DNA from: Actinomycetes bacterium
GTDB taxonomy: Bacteria; Actinomycetota; Acidimicrobiia; Acidimicrobiales; Palsa-688
Length of the DNA stretch: 11,699 bases
Assembly: GCA_021827285.1 (NCBI GenBank)
Contig: JAKAWM010000037.1
Location: 1 to 11,699 of the forward strand
Direction of reading: 5' to 3'
Made by a program: the position numbers and the translations under genes. Positions 1 to 5,465 of this stretch are shown piece after piece. How positions within the stretch are numbered: the stretch's first letter is position 1; the number at the start of each line of letters is the position of its first letter. The notes beneath the pieces were generated by a model that worked only from the letters and a program-made list of their open reading frames with translations, was not told the DNA's origin and searched no databases.

Positions 1-2
1 TG

Positions 3-227
3 GCTGAGGCAGTCCTGCTCTCCGTGATCGGCGGGGCGATCGGGGTTGCGGCGGGGGCGATATCGACCGCCGTATACGCGTCCGCCAAGGGCTGGCAGGT
101 GGACGTACCACCTCTCGCATGGGGGGGCGGTTTCGGGGCGGCGATACTGATCGGAGTGATCGCAGGGCTCATGCCGGCGCTCCGCGCCGCCCGCATGTCG
201 CCGACGGAGGCGCTCTGGAGCATTTGA
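3..227 (+). CDS. FtsX/MacB-type ABC transporter permease, C-terminal fragment
   Basis: The 5' part lies outside the window; 74 residues and a TGA stop remain. The fragment reads as the last two membrane helices of a FtsX/MacB-family permease: a Gly/Ala-rich helix (IGGAIGVAAGAISTAVY), a short extracytoplasmic stretch, a second helix (GAAILIGVIAGLMPALRAARM), then the typical ending in which the final helix runs into PALRAARMSPTEALW. That ending (P-x-x-x-A-A-x-x-x-P-x-E-A-L) is a family hallmark. By family knowledge it would pair with an upstream MacB/LolD-like ATPase and move lipoproteins, peptides or other substrates across the membrane; the substrate cannot be told. A GC-rich hairpin lies about 45 bp downstream. 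Family assignment is secure; specificity is unknown. Confidence 0.9.
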   Translation, partial: AEAVLLSVIGGAIGVAAGAISTAVYASAKGWQVDVPPLAWGGGFGAAILIGVIAGLMPALRAARMSPTEALWSI

Positions 228-271
228 GGCGCCGGCGTGGGGACTGCGGGGGGACCGGCGGGCCGGGGCGG

Positions 272-288
272 GCCGGCCGACGGCCGGC
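272..288 (+). terminator. GC hairpin after ABC permease, possible terminator
   Basis: A perfect inverted repeat has arms GCCGGCCG and CGGCCGGC around a single A, inside a very GC-rich stretch (about 250-300). It lies 45 bp past the permease stop. No T tract follows, so it is at best a rho-independent terminator of the U-less kind seen in high-GC actinobacteria, and it could be just a GC-rich intergenic hairpin. Confidence 0.3.
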
Positions 289-395
289 GGCGGCCGTTGG
301 TGAGTCGCGCACCTCGTGCAGGGGCAGGCGAGTTGTGCGCGAAGACCCCCGGCCGCACCAGGTTGCAGCGCGCTAGATAACCAAAGGGAGGGACA

Positions 396-688
396 ATGTT
401 TAGCACCAAGCAGGTTGAACGAAGCACCCCCAGCCGAAAGATCCGTGCAGCACGGCGGGCCGGGGTGGCCTACCAGGCGAACCGGGAGGCACTCGAGCCG
501 CCGCTGCGGCTGCTCCTCGACGCCGCGTTGGCGGCGCGGATGTACCCACGGTCCGCACCGCCCTCATCGAGCGACTGTCCTGCCTCATCTACCTGAGCAG
601 CGGTATGCACCGCGGCGCCATCCCTTCGCTCCGGGGCCTCGCCGCCGCCAGCGGGAGATCAGGAGCTGCGGGCGTGGCTCTTCCCTGA
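396..688 (+). pseudogene. Small hypothetical ORF with an apparent frameshift
   Basis: An ATG at 396 follows a good ribosome site (GGGAGGG, 386-392). The first 47 or so codons read as a charged, helix-prone N-terminus (MFSTKQVERSTPSRKIRAAR) through LRLLLDAALAA. In this frame the ORF then degenerates and stops at 596. Reading from about 536 in the -1 frame continues with DVPTVRTALIERLSCLIYLS and ends at TGA 686-688. In that frame 33 of the next 38 codons end in G or C, whereas the original frame loses this bias. A one-base deletion near 531-539 (a GCG-rich run) would explain both halves and give a protein of about 97 residues. No family is recognised. It may be a true pseudogene, a sequencing error, or a short genuine ORF of 66 residues. 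Confidence 0.4.
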
Positions 689-1015
689 CAGACGCGCAGA
701 GCCCCGAACCCTGCCGGCACCAGCCCCGCTGAGCAGGGGAATCGTTGCCCGCGGGCAGAGGTCCATGTTTTTGTTCGCTTCGCCTCGTTCATGCTCTAGC
801 CGCCTGGTGGCGCCGGAGCAAGAAAGGTCGTTCGCCCCTAAGGATGGCGACCTTGGCGTTCCTAGCCTAGGTCGAAGGAGACCGTGGAGGTTTTGAGGAG
901 GTTCGCACCGACCGCGAGACCGTGATCAGGGGCCGAGCGGAGAGCTCCATCTGTTGTTCAGGGAGCGAAAGGCGCCCAGTTCTGGTCCAGTGTCGTCCCC
1001 GATGAGAGGTGAGTC
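689..1015. other. Intergenic stretch upstream of the flavodoxin gene
   Basis: No ORF here has coding-like third-position bias and a ribosome site. The stretch holds a regulatory-looking element at 825-840 (listed separately), a TAGCCT hexamer at 863-868 that could be a -10 element, and several purine-rich runs (GAAGGAG near 873, GAGGAGG near 895) that lack a following ORF. The last bases, GAGAGGTGAGTC, form the ribosome site for the gene starting at 1016. Confidence 0.5.
825..840 (+). promoter_or_regulatory. DosR/DevR-like box, site A (upstream of flavodoxin gene)
   Basis: Sequence AGGTCGTTCGCCCCTA, preceded by AGAA. It shares GG, T at position 8, G at position 10 and CCCTA with sites at 2975-2990 and 4146-4161. 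It resembles the mycobacterial dormancy-regulator motif (GGGACTTNNGNCCCT, from memory) with three mismatches. It lies about 175 bp before the ATG at 1016. A possible -10 hexamer TAGCCT starts 22 bp after the box. The assignment is inference from the repeated motif and the type of genes downstream. Confidence 0.3.
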
Positions 1016-1531
1016 ATGAAAGTCCTTGTCAGTGCCGCATCGCGGCACGGCTCGACCGCAGAAATTGCCGAGGCGATCGGCGATACGCTCCGGTCCCGCG
1101 GGTTCGAGGTCACCGTCGCCCCGCCCGACGACGTCGGGGCGTTGTCGGCGTTCGACGCCGTTGTGCTCGGAAGCGCCGTCTACACCGGCCGCTGGCTGGA
1201 GCCGGCGATCGGCCTCGCACGCCGGGTCGGGACAGACATAGCCGGCAGACCTGTCTGGCTCTTCTCCAGCGGGCCGGTGGGCGATCCCTCGCGAAAGCTT
1301 GTGCAGCAAATGGGCGCAGACCCGGTGGACATGCCGGCGGTGCTGAAGGCAAGCGGGGCTACCGAGCACAAGATGTTCCCCGGCAAGCTCGACCGCCACG
1401 ACGTGCGCGGCCTGCAAAGAGCCGCCTTCTTGTTTTTCCCAGGTATCGAGGGGGACTTCCGCGACTGGCAGCCCATCAGGGAATGGGCCGGGTCCATCGC
1501 CGACCAGCTCCAGGCGGCGCCGGTGGCATGA
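1016..1531 (+). CDS. Flavodoxin domain-containing protein (HemG-like)
   Basis: This 171-residue protein reads as a single flavodoxin fold. Residues 1-21 hold the first beta strand and the phosphate-binding loop (VLVSAASRHGSTAEIAEAIG), where the loop that grips the FMN phosphate lies. Residues 48-61 (AVVLGSAVYTGRWL) are the second hallmark, the strand and loop that pack on the isoalloxazine ring; GSA-Y-G-W is typical of the HemG/flavodoxin_5 group. WLFSSGPVGDP (81-91) is the third FMN-contacting strand. It probably carries electrons with bound FMN in the cytoplasm. True HemG oxidises protoporphyrinogen IX, but many actinobacterial relatives have no assigned partner, so the substrate is open. 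The ATG has a close ribosome site (AGAGGTGAG). Overlapping minus-strand ORFs are shadows. Confidence 0.88.
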   Translation: MKVLVSAASRHGSTAEIAEAIGDTLRSRGFEVTVAPPDDVGALSAFDAVVLGSAVYTGRWLEPAIGLARRVGTDIAGRPVWLFSSGPVGDPSRKLVQQMGADPVDMPAVLKASGATEHKMFPGKLDRHDVRGLQRAAFLFFPGIEGDFRDWQPIREWAGSIADQLQAAPVA

Positions 1532-1603
1532 TCAATGGCTCGTCCCCTTCCTTCGGTACGTGAGCCCACCACGTTCCTAACCGGCCTTACTCTCCTCACC
1601 ACG

Positions 1604-1619
1604 ACCTCGTTCAGGAGGT
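1604..1619 (+). promoter_or_regulatory. Hairpin covering the ribosome site of the 1627 ORF
   Basis: ACCTC (1604-1608) is complementary to GAGGT (1615-1619) with a six-base loop. The right arm contains most of the AGGAGG (1613-1618) that would serve the GTG at 1627. Flanking CACGAC (1600-1605) and GTCGTG (1624-1629) could pair as an alternative. This could limit translation of the small ORF and, through overlap, of the hydrolase. Pairing is seen in the sequence; a regulatory role is inference. Confidence 0.25.
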
Positions 1620-1626
1620 GGACGTC

Positions 1627-1827
1627 GTGCTCGCGGCGGCGGGGAGCTGGTCGAGGAAGCTCTTCGACGAGACGACCGGCCTCATCGGCTGGTGCTACCC
1701 AGTGCTCACCTACGCGGCGCTCATGCGACAGGAGTGCCCTTCCTTCTGCTTTTTTACGGCGCTGGTGGCGACCCCTGTACGCGCCCGCGCGGGGCGAGCC
1801 GCCACTTGTGGGGTGAGGGCGGCGTGA
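1627..1827 (+). CDS. Small hypothetical protein coupled to the hydrolase
   Basis: GTG start at 1627 with AGGAGG eight bases upstream gives 66 residues. The N-terminal half is protein-like (SWSRKLFDETTGLIGWCYPV, then LTYAALMRQE) with some hydrophobic character. The C-terminal part is Arg/Ala-rich with two further Cys residues. Its TGA (1825-1827) overlaps the GTG of the hydrolase at 1824 in the classic GTGA arrangement, which argues for translational coupling and supports both ORFs. No domain is recognised. It could be a leader ORF, a remnant of a longer gene, or chance; a GTG at 1618 is unlikely because it overlaps the ribosome site. Confidence 0.4.
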   Translation: MLAAAGSWSRKLFDETTGLIGWCYPVLTYAALMRQECPSFCFFTALVATPVRARAGRAATCGVRAA

Positions 1828-2876
1828 GGCGTCATGGAACAACGCCCCCGTTCCGGGGGCCGACGGGCGAAGTGGTGCCCGGCAGCATCGCCGAGGTTGG
1901 CTATCGTCGGCTGGGCGGGCTCGACCAGTGGGTGATGATCCGTGGCAGGGACGTCACGAACCCCCCGTTGATCTTCCTGCACGGCGGCCCAGGGTGGAGC
2001 GAGACGTGGCTCTTCCGTCGCTTCAATGCACCCCTCGAGAACAGCTTCACCGCTGTCTACTGGGATCAGCGCGGTGCTGGCAGGTCATACGACCGCACCG
2101 CCTCTCGATTGTCGTTGACGGTCGAGCGGTTCGTCTCCGATCTCGACGAACTAGTCGACCAAGTGCGCGAGCGCCTGGGCAAGCCGCAGGTGGCGATCTT
2201 CGGGCACTCCTGGGGCTCAGCGCTGGGCGTGCTCTATGCGGCACACTTTCCAAAGAAGGTCGCCGCCTACATCGGCTCCGGGCAGATCGGCGATTGGGCG
2301 GCGGCAGAGTCGGCCTCCTACGAGCTGGCGCTGGCTAATGCGCAGCGTCGCGGTCCGCGAAGGGCGGAGAGCAAGCTTCGGGCGATCGGGCCGCCCCCCT
2401 ATGGAGCCGATGCCGTCTTTACCGAGCGCACCTGGTCCTTGCGCCTGTCGGGTGGAATGAGCCTCCAAACCCTGTGGGGGATTGGGCGAACCGTTCTTGG
2501 GGGAAAGGAGGTTTCCCTCTTTGAGCTGCCGAGAGCTTGGCAAGGCTTTCGCTTCTCGATGGATGCGATGTGGCCGGAGATCTCAAGCCTTAATCTCGTC
2601 GACCTGGTGCCTGCGCTGGAGATGCCCGTGTACTTTCTCCTCGGCCGGAAGGATCCCTGGGTCCCGCCAACGACCAGCGTGGCCTACTTCGAGGCTCTGC
2701 GTGCGCCCATGAAGGAGCTGGTGTGGTTTGAGCGTTCGGGCCACGAGCCGTTCGTCGACGAGCCGGATAAGTTCAATGCCACGATGGCCGATTTGGTTCG
2801 TCCGGCGCTCCTGACCAGTAGACGAGCGACCCTCGCCGGGAGTGGCCATGAGCCTGAAGGGACAACCGCCGGTTAG
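1824..2876 (+). CDS. Alpha/beta hydrolase, proline iminopeptidase-like (S33 family)
   Basis: A 350-residue alpha/beta hydrolase. HGGPG (53-57) is the oxyanion-hole motif and DQRGAGRS (81-88) the second hallmark of the proline iminopeptidase group. GHSWGS (127-132) is the nucleophile elbow with Ser129, GRKDPWVP (274-281) supplies Asp277, and SGHEPF (305-310) supplies His307, completing the triad. A helical cap lies between about 150 and 250. The segment before HGGPG (GGLDQWVMIRGRD) is conserved in this family, which supports a start upstream of it. GTG 1824 overlaps the previous stop (GTGA); an ORF extending to 1692 is possible but its N-terminus looks non-coding. It may cleave N-terminal proline or act as an esterase or epoxide-type hydrolase; the substrate is not decidable. 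The last 28 bases overlap an SDR-like stub. Confidence 0.87.
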   Translation: MRRHGTTPPFRGPTGEVVPGSIAEVGYRRLGGLDQWVMIRGRDVTNPPLIFLHGGPGWSETWLFRRFNAPLENSFTAVYWDQRGAGRSYDRTASRLSLTVERFVSDLDELVDQVRERLGKPQVAIFGHSWGSALGVLYAAHFPKKVAAYIGSGQIGDWAAAESASYELALANAQRRGPRRAESKLRAIGPPPYGADAVFTERTWSLRLSGGMSLQTLWGIGRTVLGGKEVSLFELPRAWQGFRFSMDAMWPEISSLNLVDLVPALEMPVYFLLGRKDPWVPPTTSVAYFEALRAPMKELVWFERSGHEPFVDEPDKFNATMADLVRPALLTSRRATLAGSGHEPEGTTAG

Positions 2877-2991
2877 CCTCGAGGGACAAGTAGCGCGCGC
2901 CACCGGTGCAGGGCGGGGCATCGGCTGTCCCAGCTATCTCTTCGGTGGTTGCCCCTTTCCCGTGGCCGAAAGGAAGGACCTTTGGCCCTAG
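2848..2991 (+). pseudogene. 5' stub of a short-chain dehydrogenase (SDR), truncated
   Basis: An ATG at 2848, inside the 3' end of the hydrolase and preceded by GGGAG, opens a 47-codon frame. Residues 10-26 (SLEGQVARATGAGRGIG) match the start of classical SDR enzymes, including the T-G-x-G-x-G-I-G nucleotide-binding loop. After GIG all similarity stops and the frame ends at TAG 2989-2991. No continuation of the Rossmann fold (no NNAG, no YxxxK) is seen in the other frames downstream. It looks like the remains of an SDR gene once translated together with the hydrolase and then cut off by a deletion. The consensus Val-Thr-Gly is Ala-Thr-Gly here. It cannot be a working oxidoreductase. Confidence 0.6.
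2975..2990 (+). promoter_or_regulatory. DosR/DevR-like box, site B (upstream of PPOX gene)
   Basis: Sequence AGGACCTTTGGCCCTA, preceded by GGA. Of the three sites it best fits the remembered dormancy box GGGACTTNNGNCCCT, with two mismatches among the fixed bases. It lies 80 bp before the ATG at 3071, at the dead end of the SDR stub. A weak TAGGGG hexamer follows at 3006. The match is visible; the regulator is inferred. Confidence 0.38.
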
Positions 2992-3070
2992 AGCCGCCTT
3001 TGGGCTAGGGGCACTCTGTGAGCGTGGGGCCTTACCGAGACCCGGGTTCTTGCGGCCCTCGGGGAGTGCG

Positions 3071-3457
3071 ATGAACGCGCAGCAGCCTTTGGCAAAGGAA
3101 CGCTACATCAGCGTCACGACGTTCAGGCGCGACGGCACGCCGGTCGCGACGCCGGTGTGGTGCGCGGGGGAGGAGGGATTTCTCTTCGTCTTCAGCGAGG
3201 CCAACTCGGGGAAAGTGAAACGGATCCGCCGCGATCCCCACGTTCGTGTTGCGCCCTGTGGCGCCCGGGGCAAGCCGCACGGCGAGGCTGTCGATGGTGA
3301 CGCCGCCATTGTCGAGGGGACCGAGAAGGTGGAAGCGCTCCTCGCGAGCAAGTACGGGTGGCTGTGGCTGGCCTACAACCTGTTGATGGCGGCCGCGCGT
3401 CGCGTCCGTCGTAAGCCGACACCGAGGTCGGTGACGATCGCGATCACGTTGCGCTGA
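3071..3457 (+). CDS. PPOX-class F420-dependent oxidoreductase (Rv2061-like)
   Basis: A 128-residue split-barrel flavin/deazaflavin-binding protein. The N-terminal pattern (LAKERYISVTTFRRDG, then TPVATPVW) and SGKVKRIRRDPHVRVAPC (about residues 46-63) are typical of the Rv2061-type F420 group of the pyridoxamine-phosphate-oxidase superfamily, where the Lys/Arg-rich strand contacts the cofactor phosphate. These proteins are cytosolic dimers that bind F420 or a flavin and reduce unknown small substrates. The ATG at 3071 follows GGGGAG. An upstream extension to 2906 is rejected because it has no family similarity. The length agrees with the family. The gene stands alone behind site B rather than in a tight operon. 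Choice of cofactor (F420 versus FMN) is by family resemblance only. Confidence 0.85.
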   Translation: MNAQQPLAKERYISVTTFRRDGTPVATPVWCAGEEGFLFVFSEANSGKVKRIRRDPHVRVAPCGARGKPHGEAVDGDAAIVEGTEKVEALLASKYGWLWLAYNLLMAAARRVRRKPTPRSVTIAITLR

Positions 3458-3648
3458 AGCCGAGGCGAGCAGCACCACCGGTTCGGCTCCATGGGGGTCA
3501 CGGTCATGTAGTTGGTGCCGTCGCGAGAGTCGTGCAGGCGCTGGCTGACCTTCGCTCACGGCGAGATGGTGGCGGTCAACCTGAGCAGCTAAGCTGTCCG
3601 CGCTGGCTGACGACCGATGTCGTGAACCCCATTTGGCAGGTGTGACTG

Positions 3649-4110
3649 ATGCTCCCTCATAGATCGTCGGTGCCCGATAACTCAGTGGCGGGCCTACCGG
3701 GCCCGTACGACTGGACTTGTTGCGCCTGCGACCAGCGCAACGGCCACTGGCTGCGTCTTTGCCTAGCCTGCGGTACGCACCGCAGGCACGCTGTTGCCCT
3801 CCTGCCACCATCTGTCTTCCCAGGGGCGAGGAGCGGCTTGGTAAGTGAGCGCCCAGTTGGGGCCGGGGGACCGCCGCCAGCCGTGCAAGCCTGTGCGAAC
3901 TGTGGACAAGAGCCTGTGGCCGGGCTCTGTCGCTGTGACCGGCCGCGACGCACCGTCCCCTCGACGCTCGCCATGGACATGCTCGAACTTGACTGGGTGG
4001 CCGAGGGTGTCTCGTTCGACCGCGCCCTAAAGGAGGAGCAGGCTCGGCGCCTGGCCGCGTGGCAACAGAAAACAGAGCAACAGAAAACAGAGAGGTGGCC
4101 GGACCAGTAA
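3649..4110 (+). CDS. Hypothetical protein with RanBP2-type zinc finger and second Cys cluster
   Basis: This 153-residue protein is not assigned to a named family. Residues 22-41 fit W-x-C-x2-C-x3-N-x6-C-x2-C exactly (W22, C24, C27, N31, C38, C41), the published pattern of RanBP2-type zinc fingers, which bind RNA or protein partners in eukaryotes. A second cluster, CANC (82-85) and CRC (94-96), could hold another zinc. The middle (42-80) is Pro/Gly-rich and probably flexible. The C-terminus (about 109-150) is acidic then helical and Gln/Lys/Glu-rich, with a tandem QQKTE repeat. There is no signal peptide or membrane segment. The ATG at 3649 has AGGTG upstream. The next gene also encodes a zinc ribbon. 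A nucleic-acid or protein-binding adaptor is the likeliest role. Confidence 0.68.
   Translation: MLPHRSSVPDNSVAGLPGPYDWTCCACDQRNGHWLRLCLACGTHRRHAVALLPPSVFPGARSGLVSERPVGAGGPPPAVQACANCGQEPVAGLCRCDRPRRTVPSTLAMDMLELDWVAEGVSFDRALKEEQARRLAAWQQKTEQQKTERWPDQ
4063..4092 (+). repeat. Two tandem 15-bp repeats in the zinc-finger gene
   Basis: CAACAGAAAACAGAG occurs twice in a row (4063-4077 and 4078-4092), encoding QQKTEQQKTE near the C-terminus. The copies are identical, which suggests a recent slippage duplication that kept the frame. Confidence 0.9.
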
Positions 4111-4145
4111 CGGCGGCTGTCTTGCTGGCGTTGTAACCGAGAAAA

Positions 4146-4161
4146 GGGCGTCTTGGCCCTA
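4146..4161 (+). promoter_or_regulatory. DosR/DevR-like box, site C, with possible -10 element
   Basis: Sequence GGGCGTCTTGGCCCTA, preceded by AAAA. It contains the inverted repeat AGGGC/GCCCT with a six-base spacer and shares TTGGCCCTAGA with site B apart from one flanking base. TAATAC (4179-4184) starts 17 bp after the box and could be the -10 element, so the box would overlap the -35 region, as activator sites often do. The next likely start is about 175 bp away (4335). It fits the remembered dormancy motif less well than site B (three mismatches). Confidence 0.3.
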
Positions 4162-4334
4162 GAACGTTCATCGACGCGTAATACGCTGGTGGCCTTGGCA
4201 TAGGTTACAAGGTTCCCTAAAGTGCATGAGGTACCACGAGGTGTTCCCGGCGTGGTGCCAGGCGGGCGGGGGGTCGAGGGTCGGGTTGCGGCCAGGGCAC
4301 GCATCGTGAGTGTGTCGAGGCGACCAAGTGGGAG

Positions 4335-4640
4335 TTGGCGATAGCGCCGCCCTGGCGCCCGCCAGCAACCTATTGTGGCCTTGTGCGAGCCCCAAAGCTC
4401 GAGCTCGTCCACGGGGTCTACCGCTTCAGCTGCCCGCGCTGCGGCCGGGACGTGGCCGAGCGGTTCTACGGCCCATGCGGACAGTGCCGTCACGATCTGA
4501 ACGATGCTCACTATCGTCCGCCGGCGGCCGGACCGGGGACAGAACGGCCTCGGTTTGAGCCCAAGATGAACGTCGTCTCGAACGACGTCACGGCCAGGGT
4601 CGAACCCGACGAGCCAGAGGAGAGCCAAGGGCCGGGCTGA
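4335..4640 (+). CDS. Small actinobacterial zinc-ribbon protein
   Basis: The core YRFSCPRCGRDVAERFYGPC, followed by GQCRHDL, contains two Cys pairs (C33, C36 and C48, C51, counted from the TTG). This CPRCG...ERFYGPC..CR pattern is familiar from short uncharacterised actinobacterial proteins and would form one zinc ribbon. The C-terminal 40 residues are Pro/Glu-rich and likely disordered. There are no membrane segments. The start is uncertain: TTG 4335 abuts its GGGAG, so its spacing is poor, and GTG 4383 (85 residues) keeps the whole ribbon but has no clear ribosome site. The role is unknown; with the zinc-finger gene just upstream it may belong to one regulatory or RNA/protein-binding pair, which is speculative. 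Confidence 0.65.
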   Translation: MAIAPPWRPPATYCGLVRAPKLELVHGVYRFSCPRCGRDVAERFYGPCGQCRHDLNDAHYRPPAAGPGTERPRFEPKMNVVSNDVTARVEPDEPEESQGPG

Positions 4641-4736
4641 GCAGGCCCGAGGAGGTGTGAGCCCGGGCGCCCAAGCCCGTCTGGCCACTGGCGCGACAGC
4701 CGGACAGGGCTACCCTAGTTTTGCCCGCGGCACCCT

Positions 4737-5465
4737 TTATAGCTGTTTTCGCACGCCGGCCTCATTTGCGACGGCTGTTACCTGGGCAGCCAGGTCGCCC
4801 TTCATCGCTATTGTTCCTAATTCTCGCCGGAAGGTGGGCAGGACGGTTCTTCGCATCTGGTCTTCGATCTCAAAAGCTAGTGAGGCATAAAGGCCAAGTA
4901 CACCCAGAGCGATACCCATCGAGCCGGCTGCGAGCTTCCAGTCCCCTGCGCCGCTGAACTCGTACCCGGCCGTGACGGCCCAGCGCAGAGCCGTACCTAT
5001 GTTGACTGCGGCTGCCAGGAGTTTGGCTTGGGCCGCACCGATAGCAGGCATGAGCACGGCAGCGGCACTGGCGACTAGTATCAGCCCGAGAGCGGCACTG
5101 GTCGAGCCCGGGGGCGAAAGGACCGTGCCGAGCGCAGTGGCCGCCCAAGTTCCCGCCAGGACCCCCATCCCTGACGCGGCGACGAGGTCCCGGGTCAGGA
5201 AACCGAAGATGCAACTTATGAATTGAGCAGGGACCGTGAACACAAGAACCGCTAAGGCGAGGGTTTTTGTCTCGCCAACGGGGACCCAGCCCATTTCCAA
5301 GCCGCTGAAGACCAGGGTGGCAAATGCCAGCCCGAGGAAGCCGAGTGACAGGGGGTTGGCCAGTGGACGGAGCACCACCCGCGCGGCTTCGGCCGGGGCC
5401 TCCCCGTGATGGAGACCGCCAATTTCGACTTGGACCTCTTGTGCGGCGGCCGTCTGAGCCGTCAA
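4737..5465 (-). CDS. GPR1/FUN34/YaaH (AceTr) family acetate-type transporter
   Basis: This 242-residue membrane protein has about six hydrophobic segments between residues 38 and 205. NPLSLGFLGLAFATLVFSG (37-55) corresponds to the N-P-x-x-L-G-x-x-x-x-A signature at the first helix of the family, which includes the acetate/succinate transporter SatP. The tail (RRTVLPTFRRELG, ending EAGVRKQL) matches the style of actinobacterial members. It should sit in the cytoplasmic membrane and move acetate or another small monocarboxylate, probably with protons. It starts at TTG 5465 directly after the TAG of the SDR gene (TAGTTG), so the two are likely one transcript and translationally coupled. No in-frame ATG precedes the first helix. 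The minus-strand gene ends facing the zinc-ribbon gene. Confidence 0.87.
   Translation of the reverse strand: MTAQTAAAQEVQVEIGGLHHGEAPAEAARVVLRPLANPLSLGFLGLAFATLVFSGLEMGWVPVGETKTLALAVLVFTVPAQFISCIFGFLTRDLVAASGMGVLAGTWAATALGTVLSPPGSTSAALGLILVASAAAVLMPAIGAAQAKLLAAAVNIGTALRWAVTAGYEFSGAGDWKLAAGSMGIALGVLGLYASLAFEIEDQMRRTVLPTFRRELGTIAMKGDLAAQVTAVANEAGVRKQL

Noticed and set aside
1692..1823. N-terminal extension of the hydrolase ORF
   Set aside because: The extra 44 residues have no family similarity and overlap the small upstream ORF. The GTG at 1824 has a GTGA overlap and keeps the whole conserved domain.
3495..3592. Coding-looking scraps between the PPOX and zinc-finger genes, one on each strand
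   Set aside because: Plus strand ends LTFAHGEMVAVNLSS before a TAA, and minus strand reads RLHDSRDGTNYMTVTP. Either could be a gene remnant, but each is short, they are antisense to one another, and no family is recognised.
3032..4201. Long minus-strand ORF of 389 codons
   Set aside because: It is antisense to the PPOX and zinc-finger genes, is Arg/Pro/His-rich as expected of a high-GC shadow frame, and shows no domain.
4224..4307. 27-codon ORF (MRYHEVFPAWCQAGG...) in the leader of the zinc-ribbon gene
   Set aside because: No ribosome site and too short to judge. A leader peptide cannot be excluded.
3657..4688. Minus-strand ORF of 343 codons
   Set aside because: A shadow of the two zinc-binding genes; low-complexity Arg/Pro/Thr composition and no domain.
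4641..4736. Bidirectional terminator between converging zinc-ribbon and YaaH genes
   Set aside because: GGGC and GCCC around CTAGTTTT could pair, but the stem is only four pairs with a long loop, so I do not call it.
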